Shown here piece by piece: positions 16,201 through 22,836 of a DNA stretch of 22,836 bases. Origin of the DNA: a virus; the IMG/VR virus record IMGVR_UViG_3300017746_000178, positions 1 through 22,836 of that record. One strand, 5' to 3'. Below the pieces are notes generated by a model. The model was not told the origin of the DNA. It ran no database searches and saw only the letters and a list, made by a program, of their open reading frames with translations. The position numbers and the translations under genes are program-made. The first letter of the stretch is position 1. Each line of letters opens with the position of its first letter.

Positions 16201-17191
16201 AGAAAAGCGGCGTATGCAAGCTATGGGTTGGAAGCCTTTTTCATTTTGGGATCCAATTACTAACCAATGGCGCAGTTATCAAGGGTTAGAACCTTTCGAT
16301 ACATTCCTTGGTCTTACTGCTGATATTGTTTATAATTTTGACCGTGTAGATGAAGCAGTTACAGAAGATATGTTCCGTGCAGCTACACATGCTATTACTA
16401 TGAACATTAGTGCTAAGTCTTTTCTTAGTGGTTTTGAACCTTTGGCTGGAGTTATTGGCGGTGACCCTGGTGAACTAAATAAGTTCCTTGTTAATTATGC
16501 TGACTCTACACTTCCTATGGCAGGTGTTCGCAGTATTTTAAACAAAGCTATTACCCCACAATTAAAGGATGTTGAAAACAATTTACTTGAGCGCTGGGCT
16601 AATAGGAACAAATGGTTAATGGGCCATGGTCTAGAAAATTATACTGACATTTATACTGGTAATCCAATTAACTATCCAGACCCTTTAACTAGAGCTTGGA
16701 ATACCTTTGCTCCTTTCTTCAAAACTAATCCTGGTATGGAACCTTGGCGTCTTTGGTTACTTGGCACAGGCTGGGACGGCTTGCAAACAGTTCGACGTAA
16801 CAAGACTACCAACGAAGCGTTGACACCAAAAGAACGCCAATTTATGAATAATTGGATTGGTCAACATTATCAACTGGGTAAAAAAGTTGAAGACCTGATG
16901 AATGCTGGGCCAGGTTTTTGGGACAAAAAAATGAAAGAGTATGTCCAGGCAAGAGGCTTAAAATCTCAAGAGGAGATGCCTATCAAAGAAACTGTGCTTC
17001 ATCAACTTCTTTCTGACATGCATAATGATGCATTTACGGCTGCTTCCACAGCATTAAGCATGGAAAATGAAGACTATGCACGCAAGAAAGTCCTTAACGC
17101 TATGCGTGATGCTGCCTTGAATCGTGGTGATAGTGAAGGTGCCAGTCGAACGGCTGATCAAATTAAATCGTTAACTTCTATTCCTAAATAA
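13229..17191 (+). CDS. Large internal virion protein, T7 gp16-like, lacking the N-terminal transglycosylase
   Basis: The 1320-residue length is nearly identical to T7 gp16 (1318). It is the largest ejection protein and is expected to span the cell envelope during genome entry. The N terminus is a charged Ala/Glu/Lys helix (about residues 20-65). It is followed by hydrophobic Gly/Ala segments near 70-100 (VVGQVASVGAGVL), 128-150 (GIIVPALTGGGIIAKGL) and 225-245 (VAIGGFTGLLDAFFS). Another such segment begins at about 964 (TMGSAVTMGAALMAANGMM). A conserved-looking KSIFMFPRTGVNALQLAATF lies near residue 880, and PFDTFLGLTADI near 1030. I see no soluble lytic transglycosylase motif at the start, unlike T7 gp16; the muramidase-like domain is at the end of the upstream gene instead. 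The ATGA overlap suggests the two proteins are made in a fixed ratio. Confidence 0.83.
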   Translation: MNINEQFGQIGYDPSDEVEQRFEAHRAEEQRQAALEEENKLKAEKEEAKATAAKEAQAKEDSKHLGDKILDTPVVGQVASVGAGVLDTAFDVGGLVPWLKPADEWWDTHHGRDKEDNPLNKFIRDASGIIVPALTGGGIIAKGLQGAAAVGKLGRGVQAASALTRTKVVGRIAVDLGVSTAIEATSEQTDEAGNVATALEEVLGTQIPWASRDGESPDVIKAKNIWESVAIGGFTGLLDAFFSLKAATKLIPKDEAAKVVLDDRLAKESKELMAADGDELVAKVESARTSREAAITDEAEKRFNVTGGQDYDPYVNEPHLSTDRPMPNWDADPILAKVDYVRMAKNIDVSDGRARAVVTDSYKKELLNSDAAGRNVMLDRLTAKASPKFNAVVKTAKGAVTITANEQDLAVQELTRAVTRVDPKEMEVLVKQMLGFTEEQLVDGGKKFKTLNVASAKKATEVLMRGLEIIDPQKLKASAMVVNQSAGDAADVSTAIGKMDNLNTTSQQELAIDNLSILLREVGIHNSINGTRLQATKQLKLAQQQKKLDTSWWKNQVDSFDEKVAERTRNAQKVASTLKEVAKVNPEYLKPLYREIAKTGGRVHDIHSLNKLVENRLGFIKKAFVDGDSEMPSNLVRELQTARYNSVLTGLAPIRAASGAAISLIGKPLTVFAGSAGGKLSGTAEGAAAWKRAMYTYGGVTENFQRAFKNLQSEWKFALENPRTYGSGMRQDLKFNALDDYETLEELSESWHKNKEYGKVAIWNLTKAVSRMNDGVIPRFGINAMRAIDGFTQSFTGSMAARAKAYDALFSESNGVYNDLDFQKMQRNIYDDMFNADGGPKTSKGFEAKLYAENAAGEINLNLDVAVVDSLENAMKNFPVLKSIFMFPRTGVNALQLAATFSPGNTITTITNGRLNLALGKARRVLTAETKEQIRDVLSEHGLAGFNDELAFRQLKSEYIGRHTMGSAVTMGAALMAANGMMTGSGPQDAAEKRRMQAMGWKPFSFWDPITNQWRSYQGLEPFDTFLGLTADIVYNFDRVDEAVTEDMFRAATHAITMNISAKSFLSGFEPLAGVIGGDPGELNKFLVNYADSTLPMAGVRSILNKAITPQLKDVENNLLERWANRNKWLMGHGLENYTDIYTGNPINYPDPLTRAWNTFAPFFKTNPGMEPWRLWLLGTGWDGLQTVRRNKTTNEALTPKERQFMNNWIGQHYQLGKKVEDLMNAGPGFWDKKMKEYVQARGLKSQEEMPIKETVLHQLLSDMHNDAFTAASTALSMENEDYARKKVLNAMRDAALNRGDSEGASRTADQIKSLTSIPK

Positions 17192-17194
17192 ATA

Positions 17195-19819
17195 ATGTCA
17201 TACTCACCATTTACTGCTACAGGTGATGGTTCTACAACAGCTTTCACTATTGCCTTTGAATCTATTGATACTGCTGATATTAAAGCCCGTATTAATAACG
17301 TAGCTACTACTGCTTTTTCTGTTTCTGGTAGTACTGTTACTTTTACTTCAGCACCGCCTAGTGGTCACAGTATAAAGATCTTTCGAGACACTGATAACCA
17401 AACTATTCAAGCTGATTTTCAGTCTGGTAGCGCTCTTCGAGCCGTAGATCTAAACAGTAACTTTACTCAACTGCTATATGTAACACAGGAATCTACTGAT
17501 ATTGCAGATACAGCAACAACTGATGCTGCAAATGCTGTTACTGCATCTAGTGCTGCTGTAGCGACTGCTAATACAGCATCTACTAATGCTACAAATGCTG
17601 TTAACACTGCCAATACTGCTAATACGACAGCGGCTAGTGCAGTAACGACAGCAAATGCTGCGACTACTACAGCTAACGGAGCAGTAACAACAGCTAACGC
17701 TGCTACTGCCACGGCAAATACAGCATCTACTAACGCTAGTGCTGCTGTTACTACTTCAAACACCGCTAATACAACAGCAGGTGATGCCGTTACCACAGCT
17801 AATAATGCAGTCACTACCGCTAATACGGCTAATACTAACTCAACATCTGCAGTTAACACGGCAAACGCAGCTACTACTACTGCAGGAAATGCTGTTACGA
17901 CTGCAAATGGAGCAGTATCAACAGCGAATACAGCGAGTACAAACGCCACGACAGCAGTAAATACAGCCAACGCTGCGACTACAACTGCAAATACTGCAGA
18001 CACAAACGCAACTGCTGCTGTAGCTACTGCCAATACGGCGTCTACTAATGCTTCTAGTGCTGTAACCACTGCTAATTCTGCTGATGCAAATGCCACAACA
18101 GCATTAACTAACTCACGCGAAAGTGATGGTTCAGGTGGTTTTACAAGTGCTATATCAAAAGCTAACACTGCAATTACAACAGCTAATGCAGCTAGTTCTG
18201 CTGTGTCTAATGCTGTTCTGTTTACGTTGATTGCTAACGTAGCAGCTATTCCTGGTAGTCCATCTAATAATGACTACATTGAGATTGGTAACAGTACAGG
18301 TATTGAATCATTTAGTCCATTAAGTGGTCTTCCTTCAGGTTTTGTAGGCGCTACTGGTTTGACAGTACGTTTAACCTATTCAGCTTCAGGTTCTACTTGG
18401 GTATTCATGAGCTACTTTGCTAATGATTCTGAGTCACGCTATCTGACAAGAAACATCCCAGTAGTGACTGGTGATAGCACGAATGGTTCAGGTCAGATTA
18501 CTCTTAACTGTGAGAATAACTCCCACGGTATTAAGCTAAAAGGACCACCACATAGTGCAGCCGCTAACTATACGTTAACACTACCTATTAATACTGGTTC
18601 TAGTGGTCAAGCCCTTATTACCAATGGATCAGGTGTAACCTCTTGGTCAACCACAGTTGCCGGTAGAGATGTATCTGCAGATGGTACTAAGTTAGATGGT
18701 ATTGAAACTGCAGCAACAGCAGATCAAACTGCTGCTGAAATTCTTACTGCTATTAAGACAGTAGATGGAGGTAGTTCAGGACTGGATGCTGATTTACTTG
18801 ACGGTCAACACGGTTCCTATTACACAGGTTATACAGATACAGCAGTCGCAAACATTGTTGATTCTTCGCCAGCCACCTTAGATACACTCAATGAACTGGC
18901 AGCAGCGTTAGGTGATGATCCTAACTTTGCTACTACAACCGCTAATAGTATTGGTACTAAACTACCGCTAGCTGGTGGTACGTTGACTGGTGGACTTACT
19001 GGTACTACTGCCACATTTGCTGGCGGAGCTTTAGCAATTGCTAGTAGCGGAAACCTGTCAGTCAATCGCACTGCTGGTACTAATGATGTTTTTAACGGTA
19101 AATTAAATGGCACTGTAACCAGCACGATTAACGCGGACGGCAGCGCCACATTTGCTGATGACGTACAGGGGCAGTCTTTCATTGGTGATAGATCAACGGG
19201 TGGTAACGCTGTATTTGCTGGTAAGCAGAATGGCACTCAAACCACACGTATCAATGCCGACGGCAGCGCCACATTTGCAGCATCTGGCAGTTTCGGTAAT
19301 GAAGTTTATGTAAACGGTTCTGATGCCTCGACGCAAAGATATTTAAACTTTAGTCGTCCAACTTCTGGACAATATAGAGCAACATTGAGAAGAGATGCTT
19401 GGTACTTAGGTGAAACTGTTACTAATATTGGAAATGTCACCCCTAGTGGTGCCAATATCACACTGAAAATGAACGGAGATGCCACATTTGCTGGTGCGGT
19501 TACTGCTGACAGTTATAAAACAACAGCGAATGCTGTATCTGCATTAGCTATTGATCTTGCAACTGGTAACTACTTCACTAAAACTATTAACGGTAACTCT
19601 ACGTTTACCTTTACCAACCCTCCAGCTAGTGGAACTGTAGGAAGTTTTACTTTAGAACTTACTCACACGTCAGGTACTGTTACTTGGCCTTCAAGTGTTA
19701 AGTTCCCTGCTGATACTGCACCAACTCTTACCGCTGGTAAAACCCACCTCTTTGTCTTTGTCACCGATGATGGTGGTTCAAGATACCGTGGTGCTGCCCT
19801 CGCCGATTACGTGAACTGA
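17195..19819 (+). CDS. Tail fibre with T7-type N-terminal attachment domain
   Basis: The fibre binds the tail and carries receptor specificity. The first ~100 residues match the T7 gp17 attachment domain: TATGDGSTTAFTIAFE, then IKIFRDTDNQTIQADFQSGS and ALRAVDLNSNFTQLLYVTQE (T7 has DFTDGSILRAYDLNVAQ). Residues 125-306 are 26 consecutive seven-residue repeats (Ala/Thr/Asn-rich with Val or Ala at fixed sites), a probable trimeric coiled-coil stalk. Later come motifs common in marine-phage fibres: DGTKLDGIETAATADQTAAE, DADLLDGQHGSYY, LPLAGGTLTGGL, and two INADGSATFA modules. The C terminus (TLTAGKTHLFVFVTDDGG) resembles a beta-rich tip. It starts 3 bases after the gp16-like stop. The total of 874 residues is longer than T7 gp17 (553), mainly from the stalk and inserted modules. 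Confidence 0.9.
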   Translation: MSYSPFTATGDGSTTAFTIAFESIDTADIKARINNVATTAFSVSGSTVTFTSAPPSGHSIKIFRDTDNQTIQADFQSGSALRAVDLNSNFTQLLYVTQESTDIADTATTDAANAVTASSAAVATANTASTNATNAVNTANTANTTAASAVTTANAATTTANGAVTTANAATATANTASTNASAAVTTSNTANTTAGDAVTTANNAVTTANTANTNSTSAVNTANAATTTAGNAVTTANGAVSTANTASTNATTAVNTANAATTTANTADTNATAAVATANTASTNASSAVTTANSADANATTALTNSRESDGSGGFTSAISKANTAITTANAASSAVSNAVLFTLIANVAAIPGSPSNNDYIEIGNSTGIESFSPLSGLPSGFVGATGLTVRLTYSASGSTWVFMSYFANDSESRYLTRNIPVVTGDSTNGSGQITLNCENNSHGIKLKGPPHSAAANYTLTLPINTGSSGQALITNGSGVTSWSTTVAGRDVSADGTKLDGIETAATADQTAAEILTAIKTVDGGSSGLDADLLDGQHGSYYTGYTDTAVANIVDSSPATLDTLNELAAALGDDPNFATTTANSIGTKLPLAGGTLTGGLTGTTATFAGGALAIASSGNLSVNRTAGTNDVFNGKLNGTVTSTINADGSATFADDVQGQSFIGDRSTGGNAVFAGKQNGTQTTRINADGSATFAASGSFGNEVYVNGSDASTQRYLNFSRPTSGQYRATLRRDAWYLGETVTNIGNVTPSGANITLKMNGDATFAGAVTADSYKTTANAVSALAIDLATGNYFTKTINGNSTFTFTNPPASGTVGSFTLELTHTSGTVTWPSSVKFPADTAPTLTAGKTHLFVFVTDDGGSRYRGAALADYVN
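17567..18112 (+). repeat. Twenty-six tandem 21-bp (heptad-encoding) repeats in the fibre stalk
   Basis: The 546 bases encode 26 uninterrupted heptads, with units such as ANTASTN, ATNAVNT, ANAATTT and ASAAVTT. Many pairs alternate, so a 42-bp unit is also visible. The codons vary between units (gca/gct/gcc, aca/act), so the protein repeat is kept while the DNA has drifted. This argues for selection on the coiled coil rather than a recent expansion. The antisense strand is open through this block only as a by-product. Confidence 0.9.
19136..19278 (+). repeat. Two identical 20-bp blocks 123 bp apart in the fibre gene
   Basis: GACGGCAGCGCCACATTTGC occurs at 19136-19155 and 19259-19278 and encodes the DGSATFA part of each INADGSATFA module. 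The period is 41 codons. A weaker relative (GATGCCACATTTGCTGG) follows near 19478. The block is GC-richer than its surroundings and more conserved than the module it lies in. Confidence 0.9.
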
Positions 19820-19820
19820 T

Positions 19821-21776
19821 ATGGATCCTATTACACAACAAACAATATTAGCTGCAGCAGGTGCAGGCGGAGACAAGGTTTACGTTGATGATGTTTTTAG
19901 TGCGGATGCGTATAAGGGAGAATCTAGCAATCGAAGTATTGTAAATGGGATTGATTTAGCTGGTGAAGGTGGATTAGTATGGATAAAAAACAGATTTGCT
20001 GCTGGTAACCATGTCATGATGGACACTGACACGGGGGTTACTAAATATTTGTCATCTAACACTTATACATTTACTAACCAAACAGGTGCAATTACATCAT
20101 ATAATAATAATGGGTTTAGTTTAGGCACCGACTCAAAGGTTAACGGTGGTAATAATGATCATATTGCTTGGACATTCCGCAAACAACCGGGTTTCTTTGA
20201 TATAGTTTCCTGGACTGGGAGTGGCACCAGCAATAGAGTACTTAACCATAATTTGGGAAGTAAACCAGGAATGATGCTCATGCAGTGTACCAGCACTTCT
20301 CAAAATTGGTTTGTTTATCATCATAGTTTAGGAGCAACTAAAAAGTTAGTGTTAAATGAACAATATGCTGAGGCTGGCGATGGCGGCGATCACTTAAACA
20401 ATACTGAACCAACTGCAACACAATTTACACTGGGAAACTCTGTGTACTTAAATACTTCTAATCGTACATATGTCGCTTATCTCTTTGCAGACGACGATGC
20501 ACAGTTTGGTACTAGCGGTAACGAAAGTATTATTAAATGTGGAAGTTATACGGGCTCTGGAAACTCTACTGATCAAGAAATTGACCTTGGATTTGAACCT
20601 CAGTTTTTACTTATTAAATATACTGGCCCTGCAGGTCAAGCTCCTTGGATGATGGTGGATCAAGCGCGTGGATTTCAGGGATACCCCGGTGATAACCTTG
20701 ATACTTATTCGATAGGTGCCAATGCTACTAATGCAGAAACCTATACTGGTGGCAGAGTAAGACTTACTGCTAGAGGGTTTAAATTTAAATCCGAGGGAGG
20801 ATCGCAGTATAATGATTCTGGGAAAAACTACGTTTACATGGCAATTCGCCGTCCGCATAAACCGCCAGAAACTGCGACGGAAGTGTTTAATGCTATAGCA
20901 TATCTAGGTAATCAGAGTAACCCCCGAGCAATAGCAGCTGGATTTGCCCCTGATACAGTATTTGGCAGGCGAACACAATCGTCTGGCACATTATGGTATG
21001 ACAGAATTCGTGGAGAAGATTATTACCTTAACACCTATAGTAATGGCGCATCAGGTCAAAACACTTATTATATAAATCAATTTTTGTCTAATGGATATGA
21101 AGTAAACTCTAATTGGAATAGCTCCGCTACCAGCAACCCCTACAATCATTATGTTTTTAGACGTGCCCCAGGATTTTATGATGTAGTTGCTTATAGCGGT
21201 ACAGGTTCAGTAGCAAACCATATTCATAATCTTGGTGTTGTGCCAGAATTGATGATAGTTAAGTGTTTAAGTGCTGCTGAAAACTGGAGAGTATATGCTG
21301 CACCTTTAGGAGCCACCAAAGCACTCCAAATCAATGGAACAGGAGGTGTCTCTAGCACATCATCTCTTTATTGGAATAACACTGCTCCGACTTCTTCGGT
21401 TTTTACTGTTCCAAACTATGACGGTGTCAACGGGAGTGGTAAGAGTTATATCAACTTCATGTTCGCAACCCTACCCGGCATATCCAAAATAGGAAGTTAC
21501 ACTGGTACAGGCAATGCAATCAACGTTGACTGTGGATTTACTAATGGTGCAAGGTATATAATAATTAAACGAGACGGTACTGGTGATTGGTATCAATTTA
21601 GTACTACAATGGGAATTTCAAACACAACTAGTCCACATTATTTCTTTAATTTAACTGCTTACGTGACAGGCACCAATTATATTAATCCACTTAGTACCGG
21701 TTTTAAAGTTACTTCATCAGCCCCTGCTGGTCTTAATGCCAGTGGTGGTACCTACATCTTTATCGCTTTCGCTTAA
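19821..21776 (+). CDS. Putative second tail fibre/adhesin with duplicated beta-rich module (DUF7483-like)
   Basis: A 651-residue beta-rich protein following the T7-type fibre, likely a receptor-binding or fibre-tip component. It has no T7 attachment domain but begins with a short MDPITQQTILAAAGAGG lead and then GEGGLVWIKNRFAAGNH, KYLSSNTYTF and GFSLGTDSKVNGG, motifs I associate with the DUF7483-type modules frequent in marine phage tail proteins. An internal duplication is plain. PGFFDIVSWTG/HNLGSKPGMMLM/NWFVYHHSLGATKKL starts at residue 123, and PGFYDVVAYSG/HNLGVVPELMIV/NWRVYAAPLGATKAL starts at 450, a spacing of 327 residues. Each copy is followed by GSYTG and a GF-containing strand with a hydrophobic LLIK or IIIK run. 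No enzymatic motif is seen. It starts one base after the previous stop. Confidence 0.75.
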   Translation: MDPITQQTILAAAGAGGDKVYVDDVFSADAYKGESSNRSIVNGIDLAGEGGLVWIKNRFAAGNHVMMDTDTGVTKYLSSNTYTFTNQTGAITSYNNNGFSLGTDSKVNGGNNDHIAWTFRKQPGFFDIVSWTGSGTSNRVLNHNLGSKPGMMLMQCTSTSQNWFVYHHSLGATKKLVLNEQYAEAGDGGDHLNNTEPTATQFTLGNSVYLNTSNRTYVAYLFADDDAQFGTSGNESIIKCGSYTGSGNSTDQEIDLGFEPQFLLIKYTGPAGQAPWMMVDQARGFQGYPGDNLDTYSIGANATNAETYTGGRVRLTARGFKFKSEGGSQYNDSGKNYVYMAIRRPHKPPETATEVFNAIAYLGNQSNPRAIAAGFAPDTVFGRRTQSSGTLWYDRIRGEDYYLNTYSNGASGQNTYYINQFLSNGYEVNSNWNSSATSNPYNHYVFRRAPGFYDVVAYSGTGSVANHIHNLGVVPELMIVKCLSAAENWRVYAAPLGATKALQINGTGGVSSTSSLYWNNTAPTSSVFTVPNYDGVNGSGKSYINFMFATLPGISKIGSYTGTGNAINVDCGFTNGARYIIIKRDGTGDWYQFSTTMGISNTTSPHYFFNLTAYVTGTNYINPLSTGFKVTSSAPAGLNASGGTYIFIAFA

Positions 21777-21782
21777 TCAATT

Positions 21783-22289
21783 ATGGAAATTAGAAATCGT
21801 TCAAATGGCAAACTAACTACCATTAGTCAGTTTAAAGCCTCACAACCAAACACAAGCTTTCCTAAGCAAATTACAGTTGAAATCCTTGATAGTTATGGCT
21901 ACGATCCTGTATTAAATGGTACTCCAGCTACTGTTGTTGCTCCTTATGAAATAAGCATGCGTAGTGGTGTCGAAGAAGTCGAGGGACAGTGGTTTACGAA
22001 ATTCTTCGCTGGTCCAGTTTTTACTGACACTACCGATGATGACGGCAACGTTACAACAGCAGCAGACAACGAAGCTGCATACAAAGTACGTATTGATGCA
22101 GAAGCTGCTACTTCTGTTCGTACACAACGTGATATCAAATTACACGACACAGATTGGACACAAGCGGCTGATGGCAAACTATCTGATTCAGTTAAAGCTG
22201 CTTGGGTTACCTATCGCCAAGAGCTGCGCGACCTAAGTGCAGCTTCCGGTTTCCCACACACTATGGCCTGGCCAACTAAACCATCTTAA
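21783..22289 (+). CDS. Tail (fibre) assembly chaperone-like protein
   Basis: A 168-residue protein with the C-terminal signature of phage tail-assembly chaperone-like proteins: T123-D-W-T-Q, LSDSVKAAWVTYRQELRDL and the closing GFPHTMAWPTKP. In this widespread family the pattern is TDWTQ, an LSD-x-x-K-x-AW helix with YRQ-LRD, and a terminal FP-x-x-x-W-P. The N-terminal half is polar and variable (NRSNGKLTTISQFKAS) and may recognise the partner fibre. It lies directly after the two fibre-type genes, with a 6-base gap, which fits a role in folding or assembling them; it may also be virion-bound. The family call is good and the exact partner is inferred. Confidence 0.8.
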   Translation: MEIRNRSNGKLTTISQFKASQPNTSFPKQITVEILDSYGYDPVLNGTPATVVAPYEISMRSGVEEVEGQWFTKFFAGPVFTDTTDDDGNVTTAADNEAAYKVRIDAEAATSVRTQRDIKLHDTDWTQAADGKLSDSVKAAWVTYRQELRDLSAASGFPHTMAWPTKPS

Positions 22290-22294
22290 ATATT

Positions 22295-22456
22295 ATGATT
22301 ACACTTATCCGTCCAGTTCTGTTCTCTTTTATCCAATCTCCAAAGGTCAAACGACTAATTATTGACCTGCTACGGAAGTTGGCTTCTACAACAGACAACA
22401 CAGTAGATGATCAAGCTGTAGATTTTATCGAACGTGGATTGTTTGGAGTTAAGTAA
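22295..22456 (+). CDS. 53-residue protein of unknown function
   Basis: The frame reads MITLIRPVLFSFIQS, a short hydrophobic start, then a basic patch (PKVKRLIIDLLRKLA) and an acidic tail (TTDNTVDDQAVDFIERGLFG). It begins 5 bases after the chaperone stop and ends in a TAATG overlap with the next gene. Both junctions, and the sharp hydrophobic-basic-acidic layout, favour a real gene. I do not recognise a family. Small proteins of this shape are seen next to proline-rich membrane-anchored proteins in cyanophages, as far as I recall. A membrane-associated role, including in lysis, is possible but not shown. Confidence 0.6.
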   Translation: MITLIRPVLFSFIQSPKVKRLIIDLLRKLASTTDNTVDDQAVDFIERGLFGVK

Positions 22457-22836
22457 TGGAGTGGGTTAACCCGCCCCAATTACCCTCTTTAAATCTACCT
22501 GAAGCGTTCGTTTTACCTATTCCTATACTAGAGGTACCACAGGCTGATATACCTTCGTATGAGCCGCTTGTAGTACCTCCTAACACGCTTAGACCACCTG
22601 AAGGAATAGAGGGTATTAACTCTGATCCTGCTCCTGAAAAAGAAGCTACTAAATCTACAACTCCTAAATCTGCTACTTATACTCCAAAAATAATTCCACC
22701 TGAAGCTCAGATTATAGAAGTCCCATTTACGGATATTGAAGTCCCAATGCCGACTACTACGATCATGACTACAGCAGCAACTACAGCTTTTATTTCTGTA
22801 GCTGCCACCCTTGCTGGTACATCACTATTTAAATAC
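22456..22836 (+). CDS. Proline-rich protein with C-terminal membrane segment, 3'-truncated by window
   Basis: The frame is open from ATG 22456 to the window end (127 codons). Residues 1-50 are Pro-rich and hydrophobic in a repeated pattern (LPSLNLPEAFVLPIPILEVP). Residues 55-75 are Lys/Ser/Thr-rich and polar. Residues 79-99 carry a second VP/EVP-type stretch (IIEVPFTDIEVPMP). Residues 100-125 form a probable transmembrane segment, TTAATTAFISVAATLAGTSL. The layout recalls a periplasm-spanning, membrane-anchored proline-rich protein, such as a spanin-like or TonB-like rod, although phage tail-associated roles are equally possible. No lipobox or N-terminal signal is seen. The start overlaps the previous stop as TAATG. 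The C terminus is missing, so topology beyond the membrane segment is unknown. Confidence 0.7.
   Translation, partial: MEWVNPPQLPSLNLPEAFVLPIPILEVPQADIPSYEPLVVPPNTLRPPEGIEGINSDPAPEKEATKSTTPKSATYTPKIIPPEAQIIEVPFTDIEVPMPTTTIMTTAATTAFISVAATLAGTSLFKY

Noticed and set aside
17567-18112. CRISPR-like or minisatellite array
   Set aside because: Repeats are 21-bp coding heptads without spacers, and DNA identity between units is low while the protein pattern is kept.
17467-18168. Long open frame on the minus strand (Val/Ala-rich) opposite the fibre stalk
   Set aside because: It mirrors the Ala/Thr heptad repeats; its composition is set by the repeat, and the plus-strand protein has recognisable domains on both sides.
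21912-22236. Open frames in other phases over the chaperone gene
   Set aside because: They are shadows of the chaperone gene, which carries the recognisable family signature.
1-22836. Cyanophage host-derived genes (psbA, hli, talC) or an integrase
   Set aside because: No frame in the window shows photosystem, high-light-inducible, transaldolase or tyrosine-recombinase motifs.

Overview
The window is an almost gap-free, single-strand stretch of a tailed-phage genome. Every supported gene is on the + strand. It holds the virion-morphogenesis block of a T7-like podovirus: portal, scaffold, major capsid protein (MCP), tail tubes A and B, three internal virion (ejection) proteins, tail fibres and a tail-assembly chaperone. 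Directly upstream is a ribonucleotide reductase (RNR) gene pair. RNR next to a T7-type portal, together with the tail-fibre motifs and the proline-rich plus membrane-anchor protein at the right edge, points to a cyanobacterial podovirus (Synechococcus or Prochlorococcus host). The host is inferred: no photosynthesis gene, integrase, RNA polymerase, terminase or obvious lysis gene lies in this window.

Layout. 1-1711: the 3' part of the RNR catalytic subunit and a compact ferritin-like radical-generating subunit, overlapping at ATGA. 1680-2709: two genes with no firm assignment, a 63-residue protein and a 281-residue lysine-rich protein in the position of T7 gp7.3. 2711-4932: portal and scaffold. 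4932-5123: a 63-residue basic protein. 5124-5267: the larger of the only two real intergenic gaps, a 144-base MCP leader containing a tRNA T-arm-like hairpin and two perfect 12-bp palindromes. 5268-6392: MCP. 6406-6435: a strong intrinsic terminator, placed like T7 T-phi. 6455-9129: tail tubular proteins A and B. 9129-17191: three ejection proteins. The middle one carries a muramidase-like domain at its C terminus, whereas T7 has its transglycosylase at the N terminus of gp16. 17195-21776: a T7-type fibre with a 26-heptad stalk, then a second adhesin-like protein built from a duplicated module. 21783-22836: a tail-assembly chaperone, a 53-residue protein and a proline-rich protein cut by the window end.

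How it works together. RNR supplies deoxynucleotides. Portal, scaffold and MCP build the procapsid, and the MCP unit is set apart by a structured leader and a terminator, which fits its need for separate high expression. The tail tubes, ejection proteins and fibres make the adsorption and injection machine. Many junctions are TAATG, TGATG or ATGA overlaps, so translational coupling is likely. The most unusual points are the RNR beta subunit without the canonical radical tyrosine, the relocated peptidoglycan-hydrolase domain and the tRNA-like element in the MCP leader.
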